A stretch of 64,000 nt of DNA from Paracoccus onubensis (GTDB lineage Bacteria > Pseudomonadota > Alphaproteobacteria > Rhodobacterales > Rhodobacteraceae): positions 1-64,000 of the forward strand of contig NZ_QZCG01000013.1 of assembly GCF_003591515.1 (NCBI RefSeq). The letters are read 5' to 3'. Below the pieces are notes generated by a model. That model had not been told where the DNA came from, did no database searches, and worked only from the letters and a program-made list of their open reading frames with translations. Position numbers and translations under genes: made by a program. Positions 50,443 to 59,990 of this stretch are shown here, piece by piece (within the stretch, counting starts at the first letter, position 1; the number at the start of each line of letters is the position of its first letter).

Positions 50443-52263
50443 TCAGCCTGCCCCGGCCGATTTTTCCTCGAGCATCAGCCATTCCTCTTCAGCCGCGTTC
50501 AAAGCCGCCTGACGGGCACTCAGCGCTTCGCTGGCTTTCTGAAACTTGGCCGGCGCGGTCTGATACAGATCGGGATCTGCAAGAAACTCGGACAGTTTGG
50601 CAATCTCGGCTTCGAGACGCTCGATAACGGCAGGCAGTTCCTCCAACCGGTGCTTTTCGGTGAAACTCAGTCCTGCTTTCGCGGGGCTGGTTCTGTCTGG
50701 TGTTTTGGGCGATTGCGGGGCCTTTCCGGGTCGCTCGGACGCGGGGACATCCTCCGTTCCCCGCTGCGCGCGATAATCGCTCCATCCTCCGGCGTAAGCC
50801 ACGGCACGGCCATCGCCTTCCATCGCAATGGTCGTTGTTGCGATACGGTCGATAAAATCCCGGTCGTGGCTGACCAGAAGCACCGTGCCGTCATAATCAC
50901 CCAGAATATCTTGCAGAAGATCCAGCGTCTCGACATCCAGATCATTCGTCGGCTCGTCCAGAACAAGCAGATTCGACGGTTTCGCCATCAACCGCGCCAG
51001 CAGCAGCCGCGCCTTTTCTCCACCGGACAGGCTACGGACCGGCGCGCGCGCCTGTGCATCGTCGAACAGAAAATCTTTCAGGTAAGCCACGACATGGCGG
51101 GGTTGCCCGCGCACCATGACCTGATCGGCACGGCCGGATACGCGCATCTCCGCATCTCCGGTCAGCGATTCCCACAGGCTCAGATCGGGATTCAGGGCGG
51201 CGCGGGCCTGATCGAATACCGCGATCTCAAGGTTGGTGCCATGTTTGACGCTGCCTTCATCCGGCGGGATTTCACCGGTCAGCATCTTGATGAGCGTCGT
51301 CTTTCCGACACCATTGGGACCTACAAAGGCGATCCGGTCACCCCGGCGCACCAGCAGATCGAACGGGCGCAGGATGGTGCGGGCGCCGAAAGCCTTGCCG
51401 ATGCCTTTCGCCTCGATCACCTTCTTCCCGGATTGCGCCCCGGCTTCAAGCGCCATCGCCGCCGCGCCCTGACGGGTGATCTGCGCCGCACGCTCGGCCC
51501 GCAGCGCCTGCAAGGCCCGTACCCTGCCCTGATTGCGCTTACGCCGGGCACTGATGCCCTCAACCGCCCAGCGGGCCTCGGCCTTGATCTTGCGATCGAG
51601 CTTGTGGCGCGCTTCGTCCTCGGCCGTCCAGACAGCCTCGCGCCATTCCTCGAAATGTTCGAAACCCCGGTCCTGACGCCGAACCTCGCCCCGGTCGATC
51701 CACAGGGTCGCGCGGGTCAGGCGGCGCAGGAAAGCGCGGTCATGGCTGATGATGACATAGGCGGCGCGCGTCTGGTTCAGATGATCCTCAAGCCAGCCGA
51801 TCGCCTCGATATCCAGATGGTTGGTCGGTTCGTCCAGCAGCATCAGTTCGGGCGCCTGCGCCAGAAGACGCGCCAGAGCAGCCCGCCGCCGCTCGCCCCC
51901 GGATGCGGTGGAAACCGTGCGGTCGGGATCGAATTTCAGCCCTTCGGCAGCCATCTCGACGCGATAGCCCTCGGCCTCGGGCAATCCTGCACGGGCAAAA
52001 TCGCCAAGTGTCGCGAAAGCCGACAGGTCCGGCTCCTGCTCCATATAGCCGACATGGCTTCCGGCATTCAGCACCACCTCGCCGCGGTCAGGCTCTACCA
52101 GACCGGCCATGACCTTCATCAAGGTCGATTTGCCCGATCCGTTCCGCCCGACCAAGGCGATTCTGTCGCCCTGCTGTACCGTCAGGGAGAGGTTGTCGAA
52201 TACCGGATTTCCGCCGAAGGTCAGCGAGATGTCGGTCAGTTGTAACAGGGGTGCGCGTGCCAT
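50443..52263 (-). CDS. ABC-F family ATP-binding protein (Uup-like)
   Basis: The 606-residue soluble protein has two ABC ATPase domains and no membrane part. Walker A motifs are GRNGSGKST near 37-45 and GPNGVGKTT near 319-327; signatures are ASGGERRR and LSGGEKARLL. Between them lies an arm-linker region, and the C-terminal 80 residues form a charged coiled coil, as in Uup. ABC-F proteins act on the ribosome or, for Uup, on DNA-related processes. The C-terminal domain favours Uup over EttA. Confidence 0.88.
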   Translation of the reverse strand: MARAPLLQLTDISLTFGGNPVFDNLSLTVQQGDRIALVGRNGSGKSTLMKVMAGLVEPDRGEVVLNAGSHVGYMEQEPDLSAFATLGDFARAGLPEAEGYRVEMAAEGLKFDPDRTVSTASGGERRRAALARLLAQAPELMLLDEPTNHLDIEAIGWLEDHLNQTRAAYVIISHDRAFLRRLTRATLWIDRGEVRRQDRGFEHFEEWREAVWTAEDEARHKLDRKIKAEARWAVEGISARRKRNQGRVRALQALRAERAAQITRQGAAAMALEAGAQSGKKVIEAKGIGKAFGARTILRPFDLLVRRGDRIAFVGPNGVGKTTLIKMLTGEIPPDEGSVKHGTNLEIAVFDQARAALNPDLSLWESLTGDAEMRVSGRADQVMVRGQPRHVVAYLKDFLFDDAQARAPVRSLSGGEKARLLLARLMAKPSNLLVLDEPTNDLDVETLDLLQDILGDYDGTVLLVSHDRDFIDRIATTTIAMEGDGRAVAYAGGWSDYRAQRGTEDVPASERPGKAPQSPKTPDRTSPAKAGLSFTEKHRLEELPAVIERLEAEIAKLSEFLADPDLYQTAPAKFQKASEALSARQAALNAAEEEWLMLEEKSAGAG

Positions 52264-52470
52264 TGCCGCGCCTTATCCTGCGGCAGGCGGATGGTCAACG
52301 GCAAGTCCGTGCAGATCGCCGATCCCTCGCGGTACATGTCAGGCAGCGTGTTTCGAATGGAAGAAGCACCCGCATAACGTGCAAATTGTTAATCTCGCGC
52401 AACTTATTATTGACTGGCTCATAAGCAGAATGCGAAAACAGTCACATGAACCTGACCAAAGGAGTCAAGA

Positions 52471-53469
52471 ATGCGTACCCTGTTGCTTGCTTCCCTTATG
52501 GGCGCGACCGCGCTGCCCGCCCTGGCCGAGGAGGTAAATGTTTATTCCCACCGCCAGCCGGAATTGCTGAAACCCTTGACCGATGCCTTCACGGAAGCGA
52601 CCGGCATTACCGTGAATACCGCCTATGTGGACAAGGGCATGGTCGAGCGGCTGAAGGCCGAGGGCGACCGCTCGCCCGCCGATCTGATCATGACGGTGGA
52701 TGTCGCGCGGCTGGGCGAGGTCAAGGATGCCGGAGTGACCCAACCTGTCGAAAGCGAGGCTTTGAACGTCGTTCCCGAGGCCCTGCGTGACGCCGATCGC
52801 AACTGGTTCGGGCTGACCACCCGCGCGCGCATCGTCTATGCCAGCAAAGAGCGGGTCGCCGAGGGCGAGGTCACGACCTATGAGGATCTGGCCGATCCGA
52901 AATGGAAGGGCCGCATCTGCACGCGCCCCTTCACCCATGATTATAACGTTGCACTGACCGCCGCCCATCTGGCCCATCACGGCCCCGAGGAAACCAAGGC
53001 GTGGCTGGAGGGGATCAAGGCAAATCTGGCCAAGCAACCCGAGGGCGGCGACCGCGATCAGGTCAAGGCGATCTGGGCGGGTGAATGCGATATCAGTCTG
53101 GGCAATACCTATTACATGGGCCAGATGCTTGCCGATGATGAGCAGAAAGACTGGGCGGAATCGGTCGATATCGTCTTCCCGGTCTTTGACGGCGGCGGCA
53201 CCCATGTGAACGTATCCGGCGTGGCCCTGGCGGCGGCATCTCCGAACAAGGACGCCGCGCTCAAGCTGATCGAGTTTCTGGTCGGTGACGAGGCCCAGAA
53301 AATCTACGCCGAGACCAATCACGAGTTTCCGGTATCCGACCATGTAGAGCGTTCGGAACTGGTGACGAGCTGGGGTGAATTCACGCCCGACGCGATGTCA
53401 CTGAGTGAAATTTCGGCTCTGCGGCCCGAAGCCCTGACCCTGATCGAAGAGGTTAATTTCGACGGCTGA
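52471..53469 (+). CDS. fbpA: Ferric-iron ABC transporter substrate-binding protein
   Basis: This periplasmic ferric-binding protein belongs to the FbpA/FutA class. The 332-residue product has a signal peptide ending near LPALA and then EEVNVYSHRQPEL at the mature start. ISLGNTYYMGQ holds the adjacent tyrosines (about 212-213) that bind iron. The ATG at 52471 has AAGGAG 6 bases upstream. No permease or ATPase gene is adjacent, so this is an orphan receptor. The AT-rich 52375-52440 upstream region may hold an iron-responsive promoter, but I find no clear RirA-type palindrome. Confidence 0.88.
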   Translation: MRTLLLASLMGATALPALAEEVNVYSHRQPELLKPLTDAFTEATGITVNTAYVDKGMVERLKAEGDRSPADLIMTVDVARLGEVKDAGVTQPVESEALNVVPEALRDADRNWFGLTTRARIVYASKERVAEGEVTTYEDLADPKWKGRICTRPFTHDYNVALTAAHLAHHGPEETKAWLEGIKANLAKQPEGGDRDQVKAIWAGECDISLGNTYYMGQMLADDEQKDWAESVDIVFPVFDGGGTHVNVSGVALAAASPNKDAALKLIEFLVGDEAQKIYAETNHEFPVSDHVERSELVTSWGEFTPDAMSLSEISALRPEALTLIEEVNFDG

Positions 53470-53506
53470 TCCAATTGGCGGGCGATGCGTGGGGTGGAGC
53501 CGGAGA

Positions 53507-53566
53507 AGGGGCTCTACCCCGTCACCTATATGCGTGGCTTCCCGGGATATTTATGTAAAAGAGAAA
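53507..53566 (+). repeat. Dispersed Rhodobacteraceae-type intergenic repeat, copy C
   Basis: On the plus strand GGGGCTCTACCCC forms a small hairpin, followed by a spacer, TTCCCGGGATATTT and GTAAAAGAGAAA. It has the same block order as copies A and B. It lies between the convergent iron-receptor gene and rarD and could act as their transcription end. Confidence 0.6.
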
Positions 53567-53577
53567 TCGATGCGCCG

Positions 53578-54516
53578 CTACTGGATGCGATGCGCCGCCA
53601 GTTCGCGACGGGTACGGCGCCTTGCGCTGGCCTCGCGGAACAGTGAAACGGAATAGAGCGCAAGCGCCGCCCAGATCATCGGGAAAGCGATCATGCGAGC
53701 CCTGTCGAAGGGTTCGTCGAACAGCAGCACCGCCGTCAGGAAAAGCATGGTCGGCGTCAGGTATTGCAGGATGCCGATAGTCGAAAGCCGCAGCAGCTTG
53801 GCTCCGTTGGCGTAGAAGAGCAGCGGGATCGCCGTGATCGGACCGCAGCCCAGCAGCAGCAGGTTATCCATCATATTGCCGTTTCCGAACGTGCCCTGCC
53901 CGGTTGTGCCAATCCAGACCAGATAGGCCAGCGCGATCGGGGTCAGCAACAGCACCTCCAGAGTGAACCCCTGATTGGGGCCAAGCGGCAGGCTTTTCTT
54001 GAAATAGGCGTAGAAGCCCCATGTCAGGGTCAGACCGACCGCGACCAGCGGCAGGCTTCCGGCCGTCACGGTCAGGATCACAACCGCCGCGAAGGCCAGG
54101 GCAACAGCGAGCATCTTGAGACGGTTGAGTTTTTCACCCAGCAGAACCGCGCCCAGCATCACGCTGAACAGTGGGTTGATGTAATAGCCAAGCGCGGCAT
54201 CAAGTGTATGGCCATTGGCGACGGCCCAGACATAGGTCAGCCAGTTGCCCGTGATCAGAGCCGCCGTCAGGGCCGCCATCGCCAGAAGCCGCGGGTTTTT
54301 CACTGCGGCGATCACCTCGCCGCTGCGCCGCTGCCAGATCAGCACTGCGGCGGCAATCGGCAGGGACCAGAGCGCACGATGGGCAATGACCTCCATGGGC
54401 GGGATATGCGCGATTGCCTTGAGATACAGCGGCATGAGCCCCCATAAGACATAGGCTGCTAGCGCGAAACCGAAGCCGCGTGGCGAATCGCTGTCTATGC
54501 CGGGTTTGCTGCTCAT
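53578..54516 (-). CDS. rarD: RarD/EamA-family permease
   Basis: The 312-residue protein of the RarD group of drug/metabolite transporters has about ten helices. The RarD-specific start is GFALAAYVLWGLMPLYLK at about 14-31, and NWLTYVWAVANGHTLDAALGYYINPL follows. Transport function is presumed; chloramphenicol-related claims for RarD in E. coli are weak. I chose the ATG at 54516 from family alignment; a start at 54573 would add 19 unlikely residues. Convergent with the iron receptor. Confidence 0.88.
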   Translation of the reverse strand: MSSKPGIDSDSPRGFGFALAAYVLWGLMPLYLKAIAHIPPMEVIAHRALWSLPIAAAVLIWQRRSGEVIAAVKNPRLLAMAALTAALITGNWLTYVWAVANGHTLDAALGYYINPLFSVMLGAVLLGEKLNRLKMLAVALAFAAVVILTVTAGSLPLVAVGLTLTWGFYAYFKKSLPLGPNQGFTLEVLLLTPIALAYLVWIGTTGQGTFGNGNMMDNLLLLGCGPITAIPLLFYANGAKLLRLSTIGILQYLTPTMLFLTAVLLFDEPFDRARMIAFPMIWAALALYSVSLFREASARRRTRRELAAHRIQ

Positions 54517-54649
54517 ACCTTGTGCATAATCTGCAATTTGAGAGGGCGCCAGAGGCTGAATGAGCTGTTGCAAAAAGCAGAGCCGGGCTGGAGATACAGG
54601 GCGATGACGGCATGGGCCTCAAGCCCGCATGATCTGACTGCCGCCGCCC

Positions 54650-54985
54650 CTATCCCAAACCTTCCTCATCCAGCAAAGCCCGCCCATCCCGGCTTTCGAT
54701 CTCGATTACCCAGAGGTCGGGGTCGAAGCCGCGTTGTCTGCGGATGGCGTCGTCCACATCGGCCTCGGAGCCATCGGCGATCCGGTTCCACGAGCGGATA
54801 TCCGTCTCGAAATCCCATTCCCGGGCGTAAAGCTGCGCTGTGCCGTCGAGCCGGGCGCATTTGACCAGCACCGCGCCTGCAGTATCATCGCCATGCACCA
54901 ACACATAAGCCGGAATATTCGCCTGCCCCAGCCGCGCCAGATAGGCGGAAACCCAGATGCCCGTGGCAAGCCGCGGCTCCGCCAC
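54650..54985 (-). CDS. DUF1491 domain protein
   Basis: The 111-residue protein of unknown function is found almost only in alphaproteobacteria. Conserved-looking stretches are ATGIWVSAYLARL, GAVLVKCARLDG and the final RGFDPDLWVIEIESRDGR. It lies 4 bases after era, in the place where DUF1491 genes usually sit in the lepB-rnc-era operon. No cofactor or catalytic motif is visible. Confidence 0.88.
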   Translation of the reverse strand: MAEPRLATGIWVSAYLARLGQANIPAYVLVHGDDTAGAVLVKCARLDGTAQLYAREWDFETDIRSWNRIADGSEADVDDAIRRQRGFDPDLWVIEIESRDGRALLDEEGLG

Positions 54986-54989
54986 GCCA

Positions 54990-55904
54990 TCACCCGCCGT
55001 CGCGGAAATCGAGGCCCATCTCGCTGTAACGCTCGGCCTCGTTCTGCCAGTTCTCGCGGACCCGGACCTGAAGGAACAGATGGATACGGCGCCCCATGAA
55101 TTCCTCCAACTCGGCCCGTGCCGCCTGCCCTACCGCCTTGACCGTCTCTCCGCCCTTGCCCAATACGATGCCCTTGTGGCCGGTACGGGCGACATAGATC
55201 ACCTGATCGACGCGGGCGGAACCGTCCTTGCGTTCCTCCCATCCTTCGGTCTCGACGGTGAGCTGATAGGGGATCTCTTCATGCAGGCGCAGGGTCAGCT
55301 TTTCGCGGGTGATCTCGGCGGCGATCATGCGCATGGGCAGATCGGCGATCTGATCTTCGGGGTAGAGCCAGGGACCTTCGGGCAGAGTTTCCGCAAGCCA
55401 TTTGCGCAGATCGTCGCAGCCATGACCGCGTTCGGCCGAGATCATGAAGCTGCGTTCAAAGGCGAAAGCCTCATTCAGTTGCTGGGACAGGGCCAGCAGG
55501 ACTTCGGATTTCACCCGGTCGATCTTGTTGATGATCAGAGCGACAGGGGTGCGGGTTTCCTGTTCCTTCAGCGCATCGATGATGGATTGCACACCATCGG
55601 TCAGGCCGCGATGGGCCTCGACCAGCAGCAGGATGATATCGGCATCCGACGCGCCACCCCATGCCGCCGCCACCATCGAACGATCCAGCCTGCGCCGGGG
55701 ACGGAAGATGCCCGGTGTATCGACAAACACGATCTGCGCCGCACCTTCGAGGGCGATTCCCCGGATACGGGCGCGGGTCGTCTGCACCTTATGTGTCACG
55801 ATCGACACCTTGGCGCCGACCATGCGGTTCAGCAGGGTCGATTTGCCGGCATTCGGTTCGCCAATCAGGGCAACGAATCCGGCGCGTGTGGTGCTGCCGC
55901 TCAT
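54990..55904 (-). CDS. era: GTPase Era
   Basis: Era binds 16S rRNA and is needed for small-subunit maturation. The 304-residue protein has G1 GEPNAGKST near 16-24, G3 DTPG, G4 NKID near 126-129 and the C-terminal KH domain with [18 protein letters not shown]. Its start overlaps the rnc stop by 4 bases. The RNase III-Era pairing is conserved in many bacteria and links rRNA processing with assembly. Confidence 0.97.
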   Translation of the reverse strand: MSGSTTRAGFVALIGEPNAGKSTLLNRMVGAKVSIVTHKVQTTRARIRGIALEGAAQIVFVDTPGIFRPRRRLDRSMVAAAWGGASDADIILLLVEAHRGLTDGVQSIIDALKEQETRTPVALIINKIDRVKSEVLLALSQQLNEAFAFERSFMISAERGHGCDDLRKWLAETLPEGPWLYPEDQIADLPMRMIAAEITREKLTLRLHEEIPYQLTVETEGWEERKDGSARVDQVIYVARTGHKGIVLGKGGETVKAVGQAARAELEEFMGRRIHLFLQVRVRENWQNEAERYSEMGLDFRDGG

Positions 55905-56590
55905 TCACGGCCCTCCAGCCGGTCCAGCAAGGTTTGGGCCGCTGCCTGTTCGATGCTGCGCTTGGTGCCGGTACCGCTGGCTTCGGCGCTGCGCCCATCG
56001 GCCAGCCGGACAGTAATGAAAAAGACCGGCGCGTGATCTGGCCCACCGCGACCGGTTTGCTCATAGACCGGCGGCCCCATGCCCTGCGCCTGCGCCCATT
56101 CCTGAAGCGCGGTCTTGGCATCGCGAGGATCGTCCTCGATACTGTCCAGACGGTCGTGCCACAGCCCCAAGATCACCTGCCGCGCGGTCTCGAAACCGGC
56201 ATCCAGATAGATCGCAGCCAGAACGGCTTCCATCGCATCGGCCAGAACGGCTTCTTTCCGCCGCCCGCCGGACAGCATCTCCGAGCGACCCAGCCTGAGG
56301 ACATCGCCAAGTCCGATCATGCGGGCAATCGCCGCACAGGTTTCGCCCTTGACCAACGCGTTGAAACGGGGGGCAAGCTGACCTTCGGTAGCATTTGCAT
56401 CGGCGACGTAAAGCGCCTCGGCCATCACGAGCCCCAGCACGCGGTCGCCCAGAAATTCCAGACGCTGATTATCAGGGCGGGTCGGCGTCGCTACCGAACC
56501 ATGCGTCAGCGCACGGATCAGCAGTTCGGGCCGTTCGAACTCGTGACCAAGCCGGGCCATGAAGGCACGGATATCGCCGCCAATTTTCAC
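55901..56590 (-). CDS. rnc: Ribonuclease III
   Basis: RNase III cleaves double-stranded RNA in rRNA processing and mRNA decay. The 229-residue protein has the catalytic signature [11 protein letters not shown] near 45-55, the later [13 protein letters not shown] with its metal-binding Asp and Glu, and a C-terminal dsRNA-binding domain. I chose the GTG at 56590, since GTGA overlaps the lepB stop and the start fits family length. A more distant upstream ATG at 56623 lies inside lepB. Coupled to era downstream. Confidence 0.95.
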   Translation of the reverse strand: MKIGGDIRAFMARLGHEFERPELLIRALTHGSVATPTRPDNQRLEFLGDRVLGLVMAEALYVADANATEGQLAPRFNALVKGETCAAIARMIGLGDVLRLGRSEMLSGGRRKEAVLADAMEAVLAAIYLDAGFETARQVILGLWHDRLDSIEDDPRDAKTALQEWAQAQGMGPPVYEQTGRGGPDHAPVFFITVRLADGRSAEASGTGTKRSIEQAAAQTLLDRLEGRE

Positions 56591-57381
56591 TCGACCGCCT
56601 TGAAGAAACGGTCGGCACGCCAAGTCCAGAAATACAGCAACGAACGGCCCGCGGATGAGAACATGATCCGGTCGGCGCGACCGATCAGGAATTCGGCGGG
56701 AACGAAACCAAGGCCGCCAACCTCTTGCGGAAAGCGGGAATCCTCGGAATTGTCACGGTTGTCGCCCATGAAGAAATATTGACCTTCGGGAACCGTGAAT
56801 GTCGCGGTGTCGTCGGCAACCCAACCCTCGGTAATGTTCAGGATGCTGTGGCTGACGCCATTTGGCAGGGTTTCCGTGTAACGCTCCTTGATGCAGTCGC
56901 CGCCTTCGGGCACCGGATCGTTGACGCAGCGCGGGATCAGGCCCTGCGGCCCTTGTTGTTCCTTGATCTCGACGAAATCCTCGACGCGCTCACGCCCGGT
57001 TTCTTCGCCATTGATCCACAGGCGACCGCCCTTCATCTGGATTTCATCGCCGGGCAAGCCGACGACGCGCTTGATGAAATCAACGCCACGGGTGGGATGG
57101 CGGAACACGACGACATCGCCCCGCTCGGGCTCGGAGCCAAGAATCCGGCCCGAGATCGGGCACATCGAGAACGGGCAGGAATATTGCGAATAGCCATAGG
57201 CCATCTTGTTGACGAAAAGGAAATCGCCGATCAGCAACGTGTCCTTCATGCTGCCCGAGGGAATCCAGAAGGGCTGAAAGAACAGGGTGCGGAAAACACC
57301 TGCGATCACAAGTGCCCAGAAGATGGTCTTGACCGTCTCCCAGATGCCTTCCTTTTTCTTGCCGGCCGTGCTGTCAGCCAT
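56587..57381 (-). CDS. lepB: Signal peptidase I
   Basis: LepB cleaves signal peptides at the outer face of the inner membrane. The 264-residue protein has one N-terminal membrane helix (about 15-33), the catalytic serine in [11 protein letters not shown] near 40, and the general-base lysine in [13 protein letters not shown] near 102. The C-terminal box [11 protein letters not shown] is complete. It lies upstream of rnc, overlapping by 4 bases, in the widespread lepB-rnc-era order. Confidence 0.97.
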   Translation of the reverse strand: MADSTAGKKKEGIWETVKTIFWALVIAGVFRTLFFQPFWIPSGSMKDTLLIGDFLFVNKMAYGYSQYSCPFSMCPISGRILGSEPERGDVVVFRHPTRGVDFIKRVVGLPGDEIQMKGGRLWINGEETGRERVEDFVEIKEQQGPQGLIPRCVNDPVPEGGDCIKERYTETLPNGVSHSILNITEGWVADDTATFTVPEGQYFFMGDNRDNSEDSRFPQEVGGLGFVPAEFLIGRADRIMFSSAGRSLLYFWTWRADRFFKAVE

Positions 57382-57458
57382 GACTCATGTCCTTCCAGAT
57401 TACGCAAGGCGCGGCTGCGCCCGCATGTGTTTGGTCTTTTGCAGGGGGCAAAGTCAAG

Positions 57459-57860
57459 TCACGGCAAACGCCGAGCCTCGATCAGCACAAAAGCCTGTGC
57501 CCAAGGGTGGTCATCGGTCAGGGTGACATGGACGACGGCGTCATGACCGGGCGGGGTCATCTGCGCCAGCCTGTCCGCCGCCCAGCCGGTCAGCGCCATG
57601 ACGGGCTGCCCGGTCGACAGATTGCTGACCGCCATGTCGCGCCAGCTGATCCCCATCGCCAACCCGGTTCCAAGCGCCTTCGAGCAAGCCTCTTTCGCAG
57701 CCCATCTTTTCGCCAAAGTCCCCGCCTCATCCTTGCGACGGGCAGCTTTGGCAAGTTCGGTTTCGGTAAAGACGCGATTGCGGAAACGATCTCCGAAACG
57801 GTCCAGCGTGTCCTGGATTCGTTCGATATTCGCAAGATCGGTGCCTATGCCCAGTATCAT
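57459..57860 (-). CDS. acpS: Holo-[acyl-carrier-protein] synthase
   Basis: AcpS transfers 4'-phosphopantetheine from CoA to acyl carrier protein. The 133-residue protein begins [15 protein letters not shown], where Asp8 binds magnesium, and has [13 protein letters not shown] with the second metal ligand, Glu. Length is normal. I chose the ATG at 57860; upstream in-frame codons overlap the neighbouring secreted-protein gene. It lies in the pdxJ-hyp-acpS-lepB series. Confidence 0.95.
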   Translation of the reverse strand: MILGIGTDLANIERIQDTLDRFGDRFRNRVFTETELAKAARRKDEAGTLAKRWAAKEACSKALGTGLAMGISWRDMAVSNLSTGQPVMALTGWAADRLAQMTPPGHDAVVHVTLTDDHPWAQAFVLIEARRLP

Positions 57861-57918
57861 GCCTTTGGTTGTCCTGCCGGGATCGCGGATATCCGGGCAA
57901 ATAAGAAATCTGTCGCTG

Positions 57919-58392
57919 TCACCTAACCTCCTGCAAGGCAATATCGCCGGTTTTCTGATCGATGGTGATTCCAAGCTGAAACCAGCCGTCATCCTCGCCC
58001 TGATCGTTTTCCGTCGGATATTGCCGGACCGGAATGGTCAAGGTCAGGCCCGTGGCGGGATCATATTCGGCCTGCCGTTTGGCGAAATCGATCCCGTAGA
58101 AACCCTGCCGATCCGGAACTCCGACGATCCGGCATTGGCGCCGACCGATCTCGTCATGCGGCGGGCTGAGAATCAGCAGCTTCATCGCCGCCCCCGCAGG
58201 TTCGATATAGTCCAGCAAGGTGACGCGAACCCGGCCATCGGCATATGTTGCGGTATTCTGCTCCCACGGCTCGGCGATGACATCAGCCCGCGTCGCGTCA
58301 TCGCAGGGATATGTCGTCGCATCTTGCGGATCGGCCTGCGCAAGAGCCGGAGCTGTGACCACGCACAGGGTTGCGGCGATCAGGCGATTCAT
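57919..58392 (-). CDS. Secreted protein of unknown function between pdxJ and acpS
   Basis: The 157-residue product has a clean signal peptide (ending near APALAQA) and a soluble mature domain. Two cysteines, in TYPCDDATR and RRQCRIVG, could form a disulfide. I recognise no family with a known function, although I recall small secreted proteins in this location in other Rhodobacteraceae. The start overlaps the pdxJ stop as ATGA, so it is translated from the pdxJ message. Its role is open. Confidence 0.8.
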   Translation of the reverse strand: MNRLIAATLCVVTAPALAQADPQDATTYPCDDATRADVIAEPWEQNTATYADGRVRVTLLDYIEPAGAAMKLLILSPPHDEIGRRQCRIVGVPDRQGFYGIDFAKRQAEYDPATGLTLTIPVRQYPTENDQGEDDGWFQLGITIDQKTGDIALQEVR

Positions 58393-59123
58393 GACCGGGC
58401 CTCATCCATATGGCGGCGCATTTCCCGGATCGCGCCCTCAAGCCCCGAAAAGACGGATTCGGCAATCAGGAAATGACCTATATTCAGTTCCGCAACCTGA
58501 GGCAGCGCCGCGATCGGTCCAACGGTATCGAAGGTCAGGCCATGGCCAGCATGAACCTCGAGCCCAAGGCTCGCGGCGAGTTCTGCGCCTTTGGTCAGCC
58601 CCGCAAGCTCGGCATCGCGCTCGGCGATGCGGCCCTCGGTGTCAAAATCGCAATAGGCCCCGGTATGCAATTCCACCACCGCCGCACCGATACGGGCGGC
58701 AGCCTCGATCTGGTGGGGATCATGGCCGATAAACAGCGAGACACGACTGCCAGCCTCGCGCAGGGCGGCGATGAAATCGGCAAGAAATCCCTCATTTCCG
58801 GCCACATCAAGGCCACCTTCGGTCGTGCGCTCTTCCCGTTTTTCGGGAACGAGGCAGACGGCATGCGGGCGGTGACGCAAAGCGATCCGCTGCATTTCCG
58901 AAGTGGCGGCCATTTCCAGATTGAGCGGCAACCGCAGATTGGCCATCAGCCCGTCGATATCCGCATCGGAAATATGGCGGCGATCCTCGCGCAGATGCGC
59001 GGTGATGCCATCGGCCCCCGCTTCTTCCGCGATGCGGGCGGCGCGAAGAGGCTCGGGCCAGGGCGTGCCACGGGCGTTACGGATCGTGGCAACATGGTCG
59101 ATATTCACGCCAAGACGCAGCAT
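58389..59123 (-). CDS. pdxJ: Pyridoxine 5'-phosphate synthase
   Basis: PdxJ condenses 3-amino-2-oxopropyl phosphate and deoxyxylulose 5-phosphate into pyridoxine 5'-phosphate. The 244-residue barrel has [15 protein letters not shown] near the start with the catalytic His, then [28 protein letters not shown] with the catalytic Glu, and HAGHGL. It is close to the family's normal length. It is the first gene of pdxJ-hyp-acpS-lepB-rnc-era-DUF1491, all on the minus strand. Confidence 0.97.
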   Translation of the reverse strand: MLRLGVNIDHVATIRNARGTPWPEPLRAARIAEEAGADGITAHLREDRRHISDADIDGLMANLRLPLNLEMAATSEMQRIALRHRPHAVCLVPEKREERTTEGGLDVAGNEGFLADFIAALREAGSRVSLFIGHDPHQIEAAARIGAAVVELHTGAYCDFDTEGRIAERDAELAGLTKGAELAASLGLEVHAGHGLTFDTVGPIAALPQVAELNIGHFLIAESVFSGLEGAIREMRRHMDEARS

Positions 59124-59150
59124 GTGGGTTCTCCGGTATCTTGAGGCAGT

Positions 59151-59984
59151 TTAACCAGTGGCGGGCGGCTGCGCCAGTTCCGTATGGACCGCCCACCAGC
59201 CATGCTGCCGCAACCGCTTGGCAGCGTGGGCGGCGCGGGCGGCATCTTCGAAAATCCCGAAACAGGTCGCACCGGAACCGGACATACGCGCAAACGCCGC
59301 GCCCGTCCCCCTCAAAGCCAGGATCACCTCTCCAATCACCGGGGCAAGGCGAAGCGCCGGGGCTTCGAGATGGTTTCCTGTGCCGCGCAACCAGCGGATC
59401 AGGGTCGCAAGATCGTGAAAATCGGGAAGAGGCGGAAGTGGCGGGTTCTGCCGGTTCTCCATCTGCGTGAAGACCTGTGGCGTCGACAGCGACAAGCCGG
59501 GATTAGCCAGCACCAGATGCAGCGGGGGAAGCGGAGGAAGCGGCGTCAACTGCTCACCGACCCCCTGCATCCGCGCCGGTTGAGAAGCCAGACAGACCGG
59601 CACATCAGCCCCAAGGCGCTCCAGCCCGCCGGGCAGTACATGCCCCATTCGCCGCAGCCCGCGCAGAACCGCAGCCGCATCCGCCGAACCGCCGCCGATG
59701 CCCGAGGCGACCGGCAGGTTCTTGGTCAGTCTTATGGCGGCCTGCCCGCCAGCCAGCCGCGCAGCACACAGGCACAGATTATCGTCCCCGGGGTCAAGGC
59801 CCGCACCGAAAGGACCGGCTATCGCCAGAGAAAGCGGTCCGGGCGACAGATGCACCACATCCCCGATCGCCGTGAAACAGACCAGCGAATCGACCAGATG
59901 ATACCCGTCACCGCGCTGGCCGGTCACATGCAGCGCCAGATTCAGCTTGGCCGGAGCGTGCTCCGACAATTCCATTGCATTCAT
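59151..59984 (-). CDS. ispE: 4-diphosphocytidyl-2-C-methyl-D-erythritol kinase
   Basis: IspE phosphorylates CDP-methylerythritol in the non-mevalonate isoprenoid pathway. The 277-residue GHMP kinase begins with APAKLNLALHVTGQR near 8-22 (Lys/Asn substrate contacts), has the glycine-rich ATP loop VASGIGGGSADAAA near 94-107 and the C-terminal MSGSGATCFG. The start could be 59984 or the ATG at 59975; no strong ribosome site marks either. It lies 6 bases after the TPR gene, so the two are probably one transcript. Confidence 0.94.
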   Translation of the reverse strand: MNAMELSEHAPAKLNLALHVTGQRGDGYHLVDSLVCFTAIGDVVHLSPGPLSLAIAGPFGAGLDPGDDNLCLCAARLAGGQAAIRLTKNLPVASGIGGGSADAAAVLRGLRRMGHVLPGGLERLGADVPVCLASQPARMQGVGEQLTPLPPLPPLHLVLANPGLSLSTPQVFTQMENRQNPPLPPLPDFHDLATLIRWLRGTGNHLEAPALRLAPVIGEVILALRGTGAAFARMSGSGATCFGIFEDAARAAHAAKRLRQHGWWAVHTELAQPPATG

Positions 59985-59990
59985 CGGGCG

